Origin: an uncultured Eubacteriales bacterium
GTDB taxonomy: Bacteria > Bacillota_A > Clostridia > Oscillospirales > Oscillospiraceae
DNA length: 11,822 bases
Assembly (NCBI GenBank): GCA_949747935.1
Contig: CATKHE010000227.1
Coordinates: 1 to 11,822 of the forward strand
Direction of reading: 5' to 3'
Position 1 is the first letter of the stretch. The number at the start of each line of letters is the position of its first letter. This document shows positions 1-6,917 of this stretch, one piece after another. The notes beneath the pieces are model-generated. The model searched no databases. It was given only the letters and a program-made list of their open reading frames with translations, and was not told the DNA's origin. The position numbers were made by a program, and so were the translations under genes.

Positions 1-71
1 GGAACGCCCAGGAGGAGGAAGAGATGACCCCTGAGAAGATGGCCGCCTGTATGGCTGAGTTGGGGTTCTGA
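1..71 (+). CDS. mraZ: MraZ, C-terminal end only (partial)
   Basis: Only the last 22 codons are in the window. They are read from position 3 and end at the TGA at 69-71, giving an acidic helix-like tail (four Glu in a row, then MTPEKMAACMAELGF). MraZ is a ring-forming DNA-binding protein with two AbrB-like halves that regulates the dcw operon it heads. The tail resembles the helical C-termini of Firmicute MraZ proteins, and the position one base upstream of rsmH is the invariant mraZ-rsmH arrangement. The identification rests mostly on that context, because no AbrB domain is visible here. The stop codon lies one base before the rsmH ATG, so the two are probably translationally coupled. Confidence 0.68.
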   Translation, partial: NAQEEEEMTPEKMAACMAELGF

Positions 72-72
72 T

Positions 73-1008
73 ATGAGTGAGTTTACCCACCGCCCTGTGC
101 TGCTGGACGAATGCGTTGAGGCGCTGAATATCCGCCCCGACGGGGTCTATCTGGACGGCCCCCTGGGCCGGGCGGGCCACAGCCGCGAGATTGTTCGGAG
201 GCTGACCGCCGGACGGCTCATCTGTGTGGACCGGGATCAGGCGGCGCTGGACGCCGCCCGGGAGCGGCTGGCCCCCTGGCTGGACCGGGTGACGTTAGTC
301 CACAGCAATTTCGACCGGGTGGACGGTATATTGGACGAGCTGTCTATGCCGGCTGTGGATGGAATGCTCTTTGACCTGGGCGTTTCCTCTCCCCAGCTGG
401 ACGACGGCAGCCGGGGCTTCTCCTATATGGCGGACGCCCCCCTGGACATGCGTATGGACCGGGAGGAGGGCCTTACCGCCGCTGGTGTGGTCAACACTTG
501 GTCTCAGGAGGAGCTGCGGCGGATTATTTCCCAGTACGGCGAGGAGCGATACGCCCCCCAGATTGCCGGGGCCATTGTCCGCCGCAGGGTGGACAAGCCT
601 ATCGAAACCACTTTGGAGCTGGTGGAGATCATTAAAAGCGCCATGCCGGGGAAAGCTTTAAGAGAGAAGCAGCATCCGGCCAAACGGACCTTCCAGGCCA
701 TCCGCATCGCTGTGAACGATGAGCTGTCCAGTGTGGACCGAATGCTTCAGCGGGCTGTACCCCGGCTTCGCCCGGGGGGACGGCTGGCTGTCATCACCTT
801 CCATTCCCTGGAGGACCGCATCGTGAAGACCGGCCTGGCTGGCTTCGCCCGGGGCTGTACCTGTCCGCCGGACTTTCCCGTGTGTGTCTGCGGAAGGACG
901 CCGGACATCAGGCTGGTGAACAGAAAGCCTGTCCTTCCCAGCAAGGAGGAAATCGAAGAGAACCCCCGCGCCCGCAGCGCGAAGCTGCGTGTGGCGGAGA
1001 AATTATGA
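73..1008 (+). CDS. rsmH: 16S rRNA (cytosine(1402)-N4)-methyltransferase RsmH
   Basis: RsmH (formerly MraW) transfers a methyl group from S-adenosylmethionine to N4 of C1402 in the ribosomal P site of 16S rRNA. The protein is 311 residues, the usual length. Visible family marks are the HRPVLLDE start, the SAM-binding loop DGPLGRAGHS at residues 28-37, LFDLGVSSPQLD near 100, ITFHSLEDRIVK near 240, the Cys-rich CTCPPDFPVCVCG, and the NPRARSAKLRV ending. In the SAM loop, residue 30 is Pro where the family usually has Thr (E. coli has DGTFGRGGHS). The start is the ATG one base after the mraZ stop. Its Shine-Dalgarno is weak (a GGGG run about 8 bases upstream), consistent with coupling to mraZ translation. 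The gene is otherwise intact. Confidence 0.96.
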   Translation: MSEFTHRPVLLDECVEALNIRPDGVYLDGPLGRAGHSREIVRRLTAGRLICVDRDQAALDAARERLAPWLDRVTLVHSNFDRVDGILDELSMPAVDGMLFDLGVSSPQLDDGSRGFSYMADAPLDMRMDREEGLTAAGVVNTWSQEELRRIISQYGEERYAPQIAGAIVRRRVDKPIETTLELVEIIKSAMPGKALREKQHPAKRTFQAIRIAVNDELSSVDRMLQRAVPRLRPGGRLAVITFHSLEDRIVKTGLAGFARGCTCPPDFPVCVCGRTPDIRLVNRKPVLPSKEEIEENPRARSAKLRVAEKL

Positions 1009-1025
1009 ACTGAGGAGAACATGCT

Positions 1026-1592
1026 ATGGCCGCCAACCGCCGCCGGAATACAACTTCATACAGCACCTACGGCAGTGTGGCCTATGCTCCGGCCTACGAC
1101 GGAAACGCCGTCCGCGCCCCCCGGAGGGAGGAGGAGCTGCACCGGGCACCTGCGCCCCAGCCCAAGCGGAGGGAGCAGGTCCGCCGCCACGAGCGGGCCA
1201 GGGTAGAGGTCCGGCAGGCCGGACAGGTCGCTCCCTTCGCGGTGGTAGGCTTCCTGGCTGTGGCCGTTTTTGCCGTTATGCTGATTACCAGCTACGCCCA
1301 GCTGACGGTGGCCAACGACGAAATGGTGGCCCTGCGCCGTGAGCTGTCCGAGCTGAAAAGCGAGAATGCCACCCTCTCCGCCCAGTATGAGAAGGTCTTT
1401 GATATGAAGACGATCCAGGAGGCGGTAGGGGACAGCATGGTCCGGCCCAGCAGCGAGCAGGTGGTCTACATTGATCTGTCCGCCCCAGACACAGTCACCC
1501 TCCACCAGGAGGAGACGGTCGGCTCTGGCCTGAAGACCCTGATGGACGGGATCGGAAACGTATTTGGGAGCATCATAGAATATTTCCGCTGA
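1026..1592 (+). CDS. ftsL: FtsL-like cell division protein (single TM plus coiled coil)
   Basis: This is a bitopic membrane protein of 188 residues with the FtsL/DivIC layout. It has a basic cytoplasmic tail (1-67, rich in Arg with Pro/Ala segments), one transmembrane helix (about 68-88), and an extracytoplasmic coiled coil (about 90-125, with LRRELSELKSEN heptads). FtsL bridges DivIC and DivIB/FtsQ and passes the activation signal to FtsW and its partner PBP. Position between rsmH and the PBP gene is the standard ftsL slot. Sequence conservation in the family is poor, so the call depends on architecture and context. It is longer than typical FtsL (about 100-120 residues), from the N-terminal tail and a C-terminal helix-like segment (VGSGLKTLMDGIGNVFGSII). 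The ATG at 1026 is preceded by GAGGAG at 1012-1017 with 8 bases of spacing, which favours it over the out-of-frame ATG at 1021. Confidence 0.85.
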   Translation: MAANRRRNTTSYSTYGSVAYAPAYDGNAVRAPRREEELHRAPAPQPKRREQVRRHERARVEVRQAGQVAPFAVVGFLAVAVFAVMLITSYAQLTVANDEMVALRRELSELKSENATLSAQYEKVFDMKTIQEAVGDSMVRPSSEQVVYIDLSAPDTVTLHQEETVGSGLKTLMDGIGNVFGSIIEYFR

Positions 1593-1718
1593 CCCGGACA
1601 TAGAGTTACAACAGGTCGGCTGGGTCGAAGCGCACAAGCTCACCGGCAAATTAAGAGAGAACTGCGGGCGCAAGAAAGAAAATTTCTTGCGCCCTTTTCC
1701 GCAAGGGGGACCTTTTTT
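1593..1718 (+). promoter_or_regulatory. Leader region upstream of the PBP gene with two competing folds
   Basis: This 126-base gap carries three short related segments: CGCAAG at 1669-1674, CTTGCG at 1686-1691, and CGCAAG again at 1700-1705. First plus second form the terminator hairpin. Second plus third form a 6-bp alternative hairpin (loop 1692-1699) that overlaps the start of the Shine-Dalgarno AAGGGGG (1703-1709) and lies before a T6 run (1713-1718). I see no convincing promoter here and no recognised riboswitch. The switching role is inference from complementarity only. Confidence 0.4.
1666..1698 (+). terminator. Intrinsic-terminator-like hairpin between ftsL and the PBP gene
   Basis: A perfect 12-bp stem pairs GGGCGCAAGAAA (1666-1677) with TTTCTTGCGCCC (1683-1694) around a 5-base GAAAA loop, followed at once by TTTT (1695-1698) then CC. 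The GC-rich base next to a T-run is the form of a rho-independent terminator, although the T-run is short. The operon continues after it, so it is likely a partial terminator or attenuator. The right arm can instead pair with a downstream copy of CGCAAG (1700-1705). Confidence 0.72.
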
Positions 1719-4160
1719 ATGGGAACAAGAAGGAGATATGAGCACGGCCTCAGCTGGGCGGGCACCCCAACTAACGCCACCCGGGGCACACATTCAAAAC
1801 GGTCAATTTTCCGCCGGACGCTGTTTTTAATGGCGGTGTGCGGCATAGGGATGTTCATTCCCATTGGATGGAGGCTCTGGGACATTGCGATTGTCCACCA
1901 TGTTGAGTATCAGGCGCTGGCGGCGAAGCAGCAGAAGCTGGATTTTTCCATTTCCGCCAGCCGGGGAAATATCTACGACCGCGGCGGAAACGTAATGGCG
2001 ATGTCAGCCACGGTATATAAGCTGATTCTGTCACCGGTGGATCTGGTCAAGAGCGTATCCAACAAGGATGAAAAGGGGAAGCTGCTGGAGACCTCTGTCT
2101 ATGAGGCCAGGGTGGCGGAGCGGCAGGACCAGATGGTGGAAGATCTGATGACCCTGGTCCCTAATCTGGACCGGGAGAAGGTGGTCCGGCAGGTCCACAA
2201 CACCAAGGCCGCCTACTGGGAGGTCAAGGTGGATATTGAGGAGGAGGACAAGGCGGTTTTTCAGACGTATATCACCGAGAACAAGACCGCCTCCTACCTC
2301 TACCTGATTACCAGCACCAAGCGCTACTACCCCTATTCCAGCCTGGCTGCTCAGGCGCTGGGCTTTGTCAACTCGGAAGGAGGGGCCTACGGGATTGAGG
2401 CGGTGTACAACGATCTTCTGGAGGGCACTCCCGGCCGGGTGTATACCACCCGCACCGCCGGAGGAAGCGAGCGGTTTAACACCTACGCTGAGTATATTGA
2501 CGCGGTGGATGGCTACGACCTGACTCTGACCATTGATGCCACCATCCAGGCCTATATTGAAAAGACGCTGGAGGAGGGGATTGAGGAGTTCGATGTGCGG
2601 AACGGCGCCTTCGGCATTGCCATGAATCCCAAGACCGGGGCAATCCTGGGGATTGCCAGCTCTCCGGACTTCGACCCCAACAGTTACTCGCTGGTGATCA
2701 ATGATCTGCTGAATGGACAGATTCAGCAGGATACAGATTCCATTTACCAGCAGCTGAAATCCAGCAATACAGACGGCCTCACCGACAGCGAGTTGATGTC
2801 CCAGGCACAAAGTCAGGCTGTAGCCGCCGCCCGGAACGCCCAGTGGCGCAGCAAGGCTGTCGACTCCCGATATCAGCCGGGCTCCACCTTCAAGGCTCTG
2901 GTGCTGGCCGCCGCCTTCGAGGAGGGGTTGGTGAATGAGAATGACACCTTTTTCTGTTCCGGCTCCGTCATGGTGCCCGGCTATCCGAAGGCTATCCACT
3001 GCTCCAAGCGGCAGGGTCACGGCTCCCAGACCCTGGCCGAGGCGGTGGGCAACTCCTGCAACCCCGCCTTCATAGAGATCGGCAGCCGGCTGGGCAAGGA
3101 GCGCTTCTACGACTACTTCCTGGCCTTCGGACTGGGTGAGCGGACAGGGATCGACCTGCCTGGCGAGGCCAGTACCACCGGAGCCATCTGGGACCGGGAG
3201 AAGATGAGCAACGTGGACCTTGCGGTGGCCTCCTTCGGTCAGAATTTTGAGGTCACTCCTCTCCAGATGATCTGCGGATTCGCCGCTGTCATCAATGGAG
3301 GAAATCTGGTAAAGCCCTATGTGGTCCAGACGGTGGCCGCCCAGGACGGCACCGTCATCCAAAACACCCAGACCGAGGTGGTCCGGCAGGTGGTCAGCCA
3401 GCAGACCAGCCAGCGGGCGGCGGATATCCTGGAGCAGGTGGTGTCCAAGGGCACCGGCAAAAACGCCTATGTGTCCGGCTACCGCATCGGCGGTAAGACG
3501 GGCTCCTCCGAGACGGGAGAGAAGGACCGCACCATCGTCTCCTTTATGGGCTATGCCCCCGCCGACGACCCCCAGGTCATCGTCCTTATCGCCTACGACA
3601 GGCCGGAGCCCAGGGAACTGGGGGTGAGCTGCGACTGGTCCACCACCGGCATCTACATCAGCGGCGGCAGCATGGCCGCCCGGAAGGCCGGCCCCCTTAT
3701 CGCCCAGATTTTGGACTATATGGGGGTGGAAAAGGTCTATAATGCGGATGAATCCGCTGCGGTGGATGTTTCCACACCCAAGGTGACCGGAAAGTCCCTC
3801 GCAGACGCGGAGGCCGACCTGAACAAGAAAAACCTGAAATTCCGCACCATTGGCGAGGGAAGCACCGTCTCCCGGCAGGTTCCCGCCGCCGGAACCAGTA
3901 TCCCCGGCGGGTCTACTGTGATCCTCTATCTGGGTGACGCTGTTCCAGAGGAGAGCGCCGCTGTTCCCGATGTCACTGGCATGACCTATGAAGCCGCTAA
4001 AGCCGCCTTGGAGAAGAAGGGCTTCTTCATGCGGGCCTCGGGAGTCTCGGTGTACTACGGAAACACCACCACCGCTGCCAGCCAAAGTGTAGCTGGCGGA
4101 GAGATAGCCACAATGGGCACGGTGGTGGATGTGAAGTTCTTCAACGTGGTAGAGGATTGA
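1719..4160 (+). CDS. ftsI: Class B penicillin-binding protein (FtsI/SpoVD type) with two PASTA domains
   Basis: This is the peptidoglycan DD-transpeptidase that works with FtsW at the septum (813 residues). It has a cytoplasmic tail of about 30 residues, one transmembrane anchor (about 35-55), a PBP dimerisation/pedestal domain (about 70-265), a transpeptidase domain, and two C-terminal PASTA domains (about 682-740 and 749-813). The three active-site motifs are intact: S389-T-F-K392 (nucleophile Ser389), S446-C-N448 and K593-T-G595. The start is the ATG at 1719, preceded by AAGGGGG at 1703-1709 with 9 bases of spacing; it places an RRK-like basic stretch before the membrane helix. Position after ftsL matches pbpB/ftsI. 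A sporulation-specific SpoVD role cannot be excluded: in B. subtilis pbpB and spoVD are adjacent paralogues, here there is one gene. Two PASTA domains resemble PBP2B more than SpoVD, which has one. Confidence 0.94.
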   Translation: MGTRRRYEHGLSWAGTPTNATRGTHSKRSIFRRTLFLMAVCGIGMFIPIGWRLWDIAIVHHVEYQALAAKQQKLDFSISASRGNIYDRGGNVMAMSATVYKLILSPVDLVKSVSNKDEKGKLLETSVYEARVAERQDQMVEDLMTLVPNLDREKVVRQVHNTKAAYWEVKVDIEEEDKAVFQTYITENKTASYLYLITSTKRYYPYSSLAAQALGFVNSEGGAYGIEAVYNDLLEGTPGRVYTTRTAGGSERFNTYAEYIDAVDGYDLTLTIDATIQAYIEKTLEEGIEEFDVRNGAFGIAMNPKTGAILGIASSPDFDPNSYSLVINDLLNGQIQQDTDSIYQQLKSSNTDGLTDSELMSQAQSQAVAAARNAQWRSKAVDSRYQPGSTFKALVLAAAFEEGLVNENDTFFCSGSVMVPGYPKAIHCSKRQGHGSQTLAEAVGNSCNPAFIEIGSRLGKERFYDYFLAFGLGERTGIDLPGEASTTGAIWDREKMSNVDLAVASFGQNFEVTPLQMICGFAAVINGGNLVKPYVVQTVAAQDGTVIQNTQTEVVRQVVSQQTSQRAADILEQVVSKGTGKNAYVSGYRIGGKTGSSETGEKDRTIVSFMGYAPADDPQVIVLIAYDRPEPRELGVSCDWSTTGIYISGGSMAARKAGPLIAQILDYMGVEKVYNADESAAVDVSTPKVTGKSLADAEADLNKKNLKFRTIGEGSTVSRQVPAAGTSIPGGSTVILYLGDAVPEESAAVPDVTGMTYEAAKAALEKKGFFMRASGVSVYYGNTTTAASQSVAGGEIATMGTVVDVKFFNVVED

Positions 4161-4185
4161 CCATGACCCTCTTCCCGGATAAAAG
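4157..4185 (+). promoter_or_regulatory. Weak sigma-A-like promoter candidate before murE
   Basis: TTGACC (4157-4162, overlapping the PBP stop codon) is separated by 17 bases from TAAAAG (4180-4185), which matches the -10 consensus at only four of six positions. The surrounding 4179-4215 is clearly AT-rich for this GC-rich region (it includes TATATAGAAT at 4202-4211), as promoter regions here are. This is a low-confidence call; the rest of the 78-base gap holds only the murE ribosome binding site. Confidence 0.28.
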
Positions 4186-4238
4186 GTTTAAAAGCAAATC
4201 TTATATAGAATGAAACCCGCCCTTTGAGGGGTGACACC

Positions 4239-5729
4239 ATGATCCTGCGCGACCTTTTGGCCGGCGTCCCCCTCACGGGGGGAAGCCTCACGTCGGATAT
4301 GGAAATATCTTCCATATCCTATGATACCCGTACCCTGGAGCCTGGCGCACTCTTTGTAGCCCTGACTGGTGACAAGACGGACGGTCACCTGTATATTCAG
4401 CACGCTCTGGACAGGGGAGCTGCCGCCGTGCTGTGCGAGCGGCCCCCGGAGGAGCCAGGTCCCTGGCTGACGGCGGAGGATACCCGTCTGGCTCTGGCCC
4501 TGGTTTCGGCCAACTGGTTTGGCCGCCCTGGGGATGAAATGACCCTGGTGGCCGTCACCGGCACCAATGGCAAGACCACTACGACCAACCTGCTCAAGGA
4601 GTTGCTGGAGCGGGTGCTGGAGGTCAAGGTGGGGCTGGTGGGCACCAACCGGAACATGATTGGCGGTCGGGAGCTGCCTGCCCACCGCACCACTCCGGAG
4701 AGTTATGAGCTTCAGTCTCTTCTGCGCCAAATGGCCGACGGGGGCTGCACGTATGTGGTGATGGAGGTCTCCTCCCACGCCCTGGTCCAGCGCCGTACGG
4801 CAGGGCTCACTTTCGACGCGGGTGTGTTTACCAACCTGACCCAGGACCACTTGGACTACCACCACACTATGGAGGAGTACCGGGACGCCAAGGGCCTGCT
4901 GTTTGGGCAGTGCCGGCGGGCTGTCCTCAATCTGGATGACGAGGCGGGCCGCTGGTATCTAAAGCATGTGGACTGCCCCACTTTCACCTATTCAGAAAAT
5001 AAGGACAGGGCGGACCTCACTGCCCATAATATCCGCCTGTTTCCCAGTCATGTGGAATTTGAGGCCCTTACCCTGGGCAGGATTGCCAGGGTTCATCTGC
5101 CCATCCCCGGCGGTTTCTCTATTTACAACGCCCTGGCGGCTCTGTCCGCCGGACTGTGTCTGGGGTTGGAGCTGGAGACGATGGCCCGGGCGATGCCTTG
5201 GGTTAAGGGGGTAAAGGGTAGGGTGGAGGTGGTGCCCGTTCCCAGGGCCTACACCGTAATTATCGACTATGCCCACACCCCCAACGCCCTGGAGAATATC
5301 CTCACCACCGCCCGGGAGTTTACCGCCGGCAGGCTGTTCTGTCTTTTCGGCTGCGGCGGTGACCGGGACCGGAGTAAACGGCCCATCATGGGAGCCATTG
5401 TAGGGGAACTGGCCGACGTGGCGGTGGTAACCTCCGACAATCCCCGCACCGAGGACCCACAGGTCATCATTGGTGACATTCTGACCGGGATGGAGGGGGC
5501 GGCGGCCGGACTCCATGTGGAGCCCGACCGTCGGATGGCCATCGCTTGGGCCCTGTCCCAGGGCAGGCCTGGGGACGTCATCGTCCTGGCGGGCAAGGGT
5601 CACGAGACCTATCAGGAGACCGGCGGCATCCAGTACCCCATGGACGAGCGGGAGATCGTGGCGGAGTGGTTCAAGCAGGTGGATGAGGGACAAAAAATGA
5701 CTGGAAAAGTTCCGGCAGATATGATATAA
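4239..5729 (+). CDS. murE: UDP-N-acetylmuramoyl-L-alanyl-D-glutamate--2,6-diaminopimelate ligase
   Basis: MurE is the cytoplasmic ATP-dependent ligase that adds the third amino acid to the UDP-MurNAc-dipeptide. The protein is 496 residues, the family length. It has an N-terminal UDP-binding domain (SYDTRTLEPGALFVAL near 28-43), the ATPase P-loop GTNGKTTTT at 108-116, VSSHAL, K218 in DAKGLLF (the Lys expected to be carbamylated), IDYAHTPNALE, and a C-terminal domain with DNPR at 400-403 and GKGHETYQE. DNPR is the signature for meso-diaminopimelate rather than lysine. I chose the ATG at 4239 because GAGGGG (4226-4231) sits 7 bases upstream; the in-frame TTG at 4224 would place the start in front of that site. 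murF, its usual neighbour, does not follow. Confidence 0.96.
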   Translation: MILRDLLAGVPLTGGSLTSDMEISSISYDTRTLEPGALFVALTGDKTDGHLYIQHALDRGAAAVLCERPPEEPGPWLTAEDTRLALALVSANWFGRPGDEMTLVAVTGTNGKTTTTNLLKELLERVLEVKVGLVGTNRNMIGGRELPAHRTTPESYELQSLLRQMADGGCTYVVMEVSSHALVQRRTAGLTFDAGVFTNLTQDHLDYHHTMEEYRDAKGLLFGQCRRAVLNLDDEAGRWYLKHVDCPTFTYSENKDRADLTAHNIRLFPSHVEFEALTLGRIARVHLPIPGGFSIYNALAALSAGLCLGLELETMARAMPWVKGVKGRVEVVPVPRAYTVIIDYAHTPNALENILTTAREFTAGRLFCLFGCGGDRDRSKRPIMGAIVGELADVAVVTSDNPRTEDPQVIIGDILTGMEGAAAGLHVEPDRRMAIAWALSQGRPGDVIVLAGKGHETYQETGGIQYPMDEREIVAEWFKQVDEGQKMTGKVPADMI

Positions 5730-5730
5730 T
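5702..5730 (+). promoter_or_regulatory. Extended -10 promoter candidate for mraY inside the murE 3' end
   Basis: A perfect TATAAT at 5725-5730 is preceded by TG plus one base (TGA at 5722-5724), the extended -10 form. At 17 bases spacing upstream is TGGAAA (5702-5707), matching the -35 consensus at four of six positions. Transcription would begin near 5737, about 40 bases before the mraY ATG. The -10 coincides with the last murE codons and stop, where TATAA is unusual in this GC-rich gene, so it is probably not chance. No test of activity is possible from sequence. Confidence 0.55.
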
Positions 5731-5776
5731 CGGCTGCCTTGTGTGATTCAAAAGAGAGAAACCGGGAGGGGTTACC

Positions 5777-6763
5777 ATGACATATATCCTCAGCTTCATT
5801 GTGGCCTTCGGCGTGGCCGCCATTGTGGGACAGCTTCTGATTCCGCTGCTGCGCCGGCTGAAGGCCGGACAGTCTATCCGGGCGGACGGCCCCACCTGGC
5901 ACATGTCCAAGCAGGGCACCCCCACCATGGGCGGTATCATGTTCATTCTGGCCATTGGTGCGGCGGTGGTGGTGGCGGGCTGGGATGACCTGATGCACGG
6001 GGACTGCAACCACCTGTATGTCTTCCTCTTCGCTCTGGTCTTCGGTGCCATCGGCATAATAGACGATTTTCAGAAGCTGCGCCACCACGCCAACGAGGGC
6101 CTCACCGCCGCACAGAAGTTTCTGCTCCAGCTGGCGGCGGCCATTGCCTTCACGGTGCTGATGCGAGAGCAGGGCTATCTGACCCCCAATCTGTTTGTCC
6201 CCTTCCTGGGGGTAGAGATCATCCTGCCCTGGGTGGTATATATGGTTTTCGCCGCCTTCGTCATGGTGGGGACGGTAAACGCAGTCAATCTCACCGACGG
6301 CATCGACGGCCTGGCCACCGGTGTTACCATCCCGGTCGCCTTGTTCTATATGGCTGTCTCCGCATGGTTTGGAAAGAATGATCTGGCGATTCTGTCCGCT
6401 GCCTTGGCGGGGGGACTGGCCGCTTTCCTGCTGTATAACTTTCACCCCGCCAAGGTCTTCATGGGGGATACCGGCTCCCTGTTTTTGGGAGGGATGGTGT
6501 GCGGTCTGGCATTCGCACTGGATATCCCCCTGGTCATCCCCATCATCGGCCTGGTCTATGTGGCCGAGGTGCTGTCCGACATCATTCAGGTGGTGTACTT
6601 CAAAAGGACCCACGGCAAACGGTTTTTCCGCATGGCTCCCCTCCACCACCATCTGGAGATGGGCGGTTGGAGCGAGACCAAGCTGTTCTGTATCTTCTCC
6701 GGCGCCACCCTGCTCCTGTGCGTTCTGGGCTTCTTCGGGGTGATGTACCGGTATCCGATGTAA
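5777..6763 (+). CDS. mraY: Phospho-N-acetylmuramoyl-pentapeptide-transferase MraY
   Basis: MraY is the integral membrane enzyme that moves phospho-MurNAc-pentapeptide from UDP to undecaprenyl phosphate, making lipid I. The protein is 328 residues with about ten hydrophobic helices. Conserved motifs are K45-QGTPTMGG, the Mg-binding D96-D97 (IIDDF), N171-LTDGIDGL with D174 and D177, MGD at 229-231 in FMGDTGSLFLGG, and the LHHH motif with H290-H292 in APLHHHLE. The ATG at 5777 has a GGGAGGGG Shine-Dalgarno 5-6 bases upstream. It lies 47 bases after murE. murF commonly precedes mraY and murD commonly follows it; neither is present. A promoter candidate at 5702-5730 may give it expression separate from the upstream genes. 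Confidence 0.97.
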   Translation: MTYILSFIVAFGVAAIVGQLLIPLLRRLKAGQSIRADGPTWHMSKQGTPTMGGIMFILAIGAAVVVAGWDDLMHGDCNHLYVFLFALVFGAIGIIDDFQKLRHHANEGLTAAQKFLLQLAAAIAFTVLMREQGYLTPNLFVPFLGVEIILPWVVYMVFAAFVMVGTVNAVNLTDGIDGLATGVTIPVALFYMAVSAWFGKNDLAILSAALAGGLAAFLLYNFHPAKVFMGDTGSLFLGGMVCGLAFALDIPLVIPIIGLVYVAEVLSDIIQVVYFKRTHGKRFFRMAPLHHHLEMGGWSETKLFCIFSGATLLLCVLGFFGVMYRYPM

Positions 6764-6917
6764 GCGAAAAGAGGCGGCCACGGGCTGCCCCCAAACGTGA
6801 GCCCAGCGCAACGGGTCACGTTTGGAGAGGAGGAGCAAGGGAGCGCAATGAGGAATACCCGATAGGGTGTTCCGAATGAAGCGGACTTTGTGACGACGAG
6901 AAAGGAGGCCCGACTCT
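6764..6917 (+). other. Structured intergenic region between mraY and ftsW (three tandem hairpins)
   Basis: Three stem-loops lie in tandem. The first is a 7-bp stem (6773-6779 with 6783-6789, one G-T pair, 3-base loop). The second pairs CCAAACGTGA (6791-6800) with TCACGTTTGG (6816-6825) and adds three more pairs past one bulged G (6802-6804 with 6813-6815, 8-base loop). The third pairs GGAATACCC (6852-6860) with GGGTGTTCC (6865-6873) around a GATA loop. None is followed by a T-run, so they are not ordinary terminators. No ORF of note and no promoter is visible. The downstream end holds the ftsW ribosome binding site AAAGGAGG (6901-6908). I do not recognise a known RNA family. Confidence 0.55.

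Noticed and set aside
1738..1830. ATG at 1738 with AAGGAG in front of it, as the start of a 30-codon peptide or of the PBP
   Set aside because: It is out of frame with the PBP, the AGGAG is only 2 bases from the ATG (too close), and the peptide has no family resemblance.
2031..4085. 684-codon open frame on the - strand opposite the PBP gene
   Set aside because: It is a GC-driven shadow of a clear gene; its translation is low-complexity (Gly, His, Leu, Asp runs) and has no recognisable domain or ribosome site.
6850..6867. Micro-ORF in the mraY-ftsW gap (ATG at 6848, five codons, MRNTR)
   Set aside because: Purine-rich sequence in front resembles a ribosome site, but five codons give nothing to support coding; it lies in the third hairpin.
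6861..6871. GATAGGGTGTT resembling the 5' part of some group II introns
   Set aside because: Eleven bases only, no reverse transcriptase, no domain V-like stem, and the gap is far too short.
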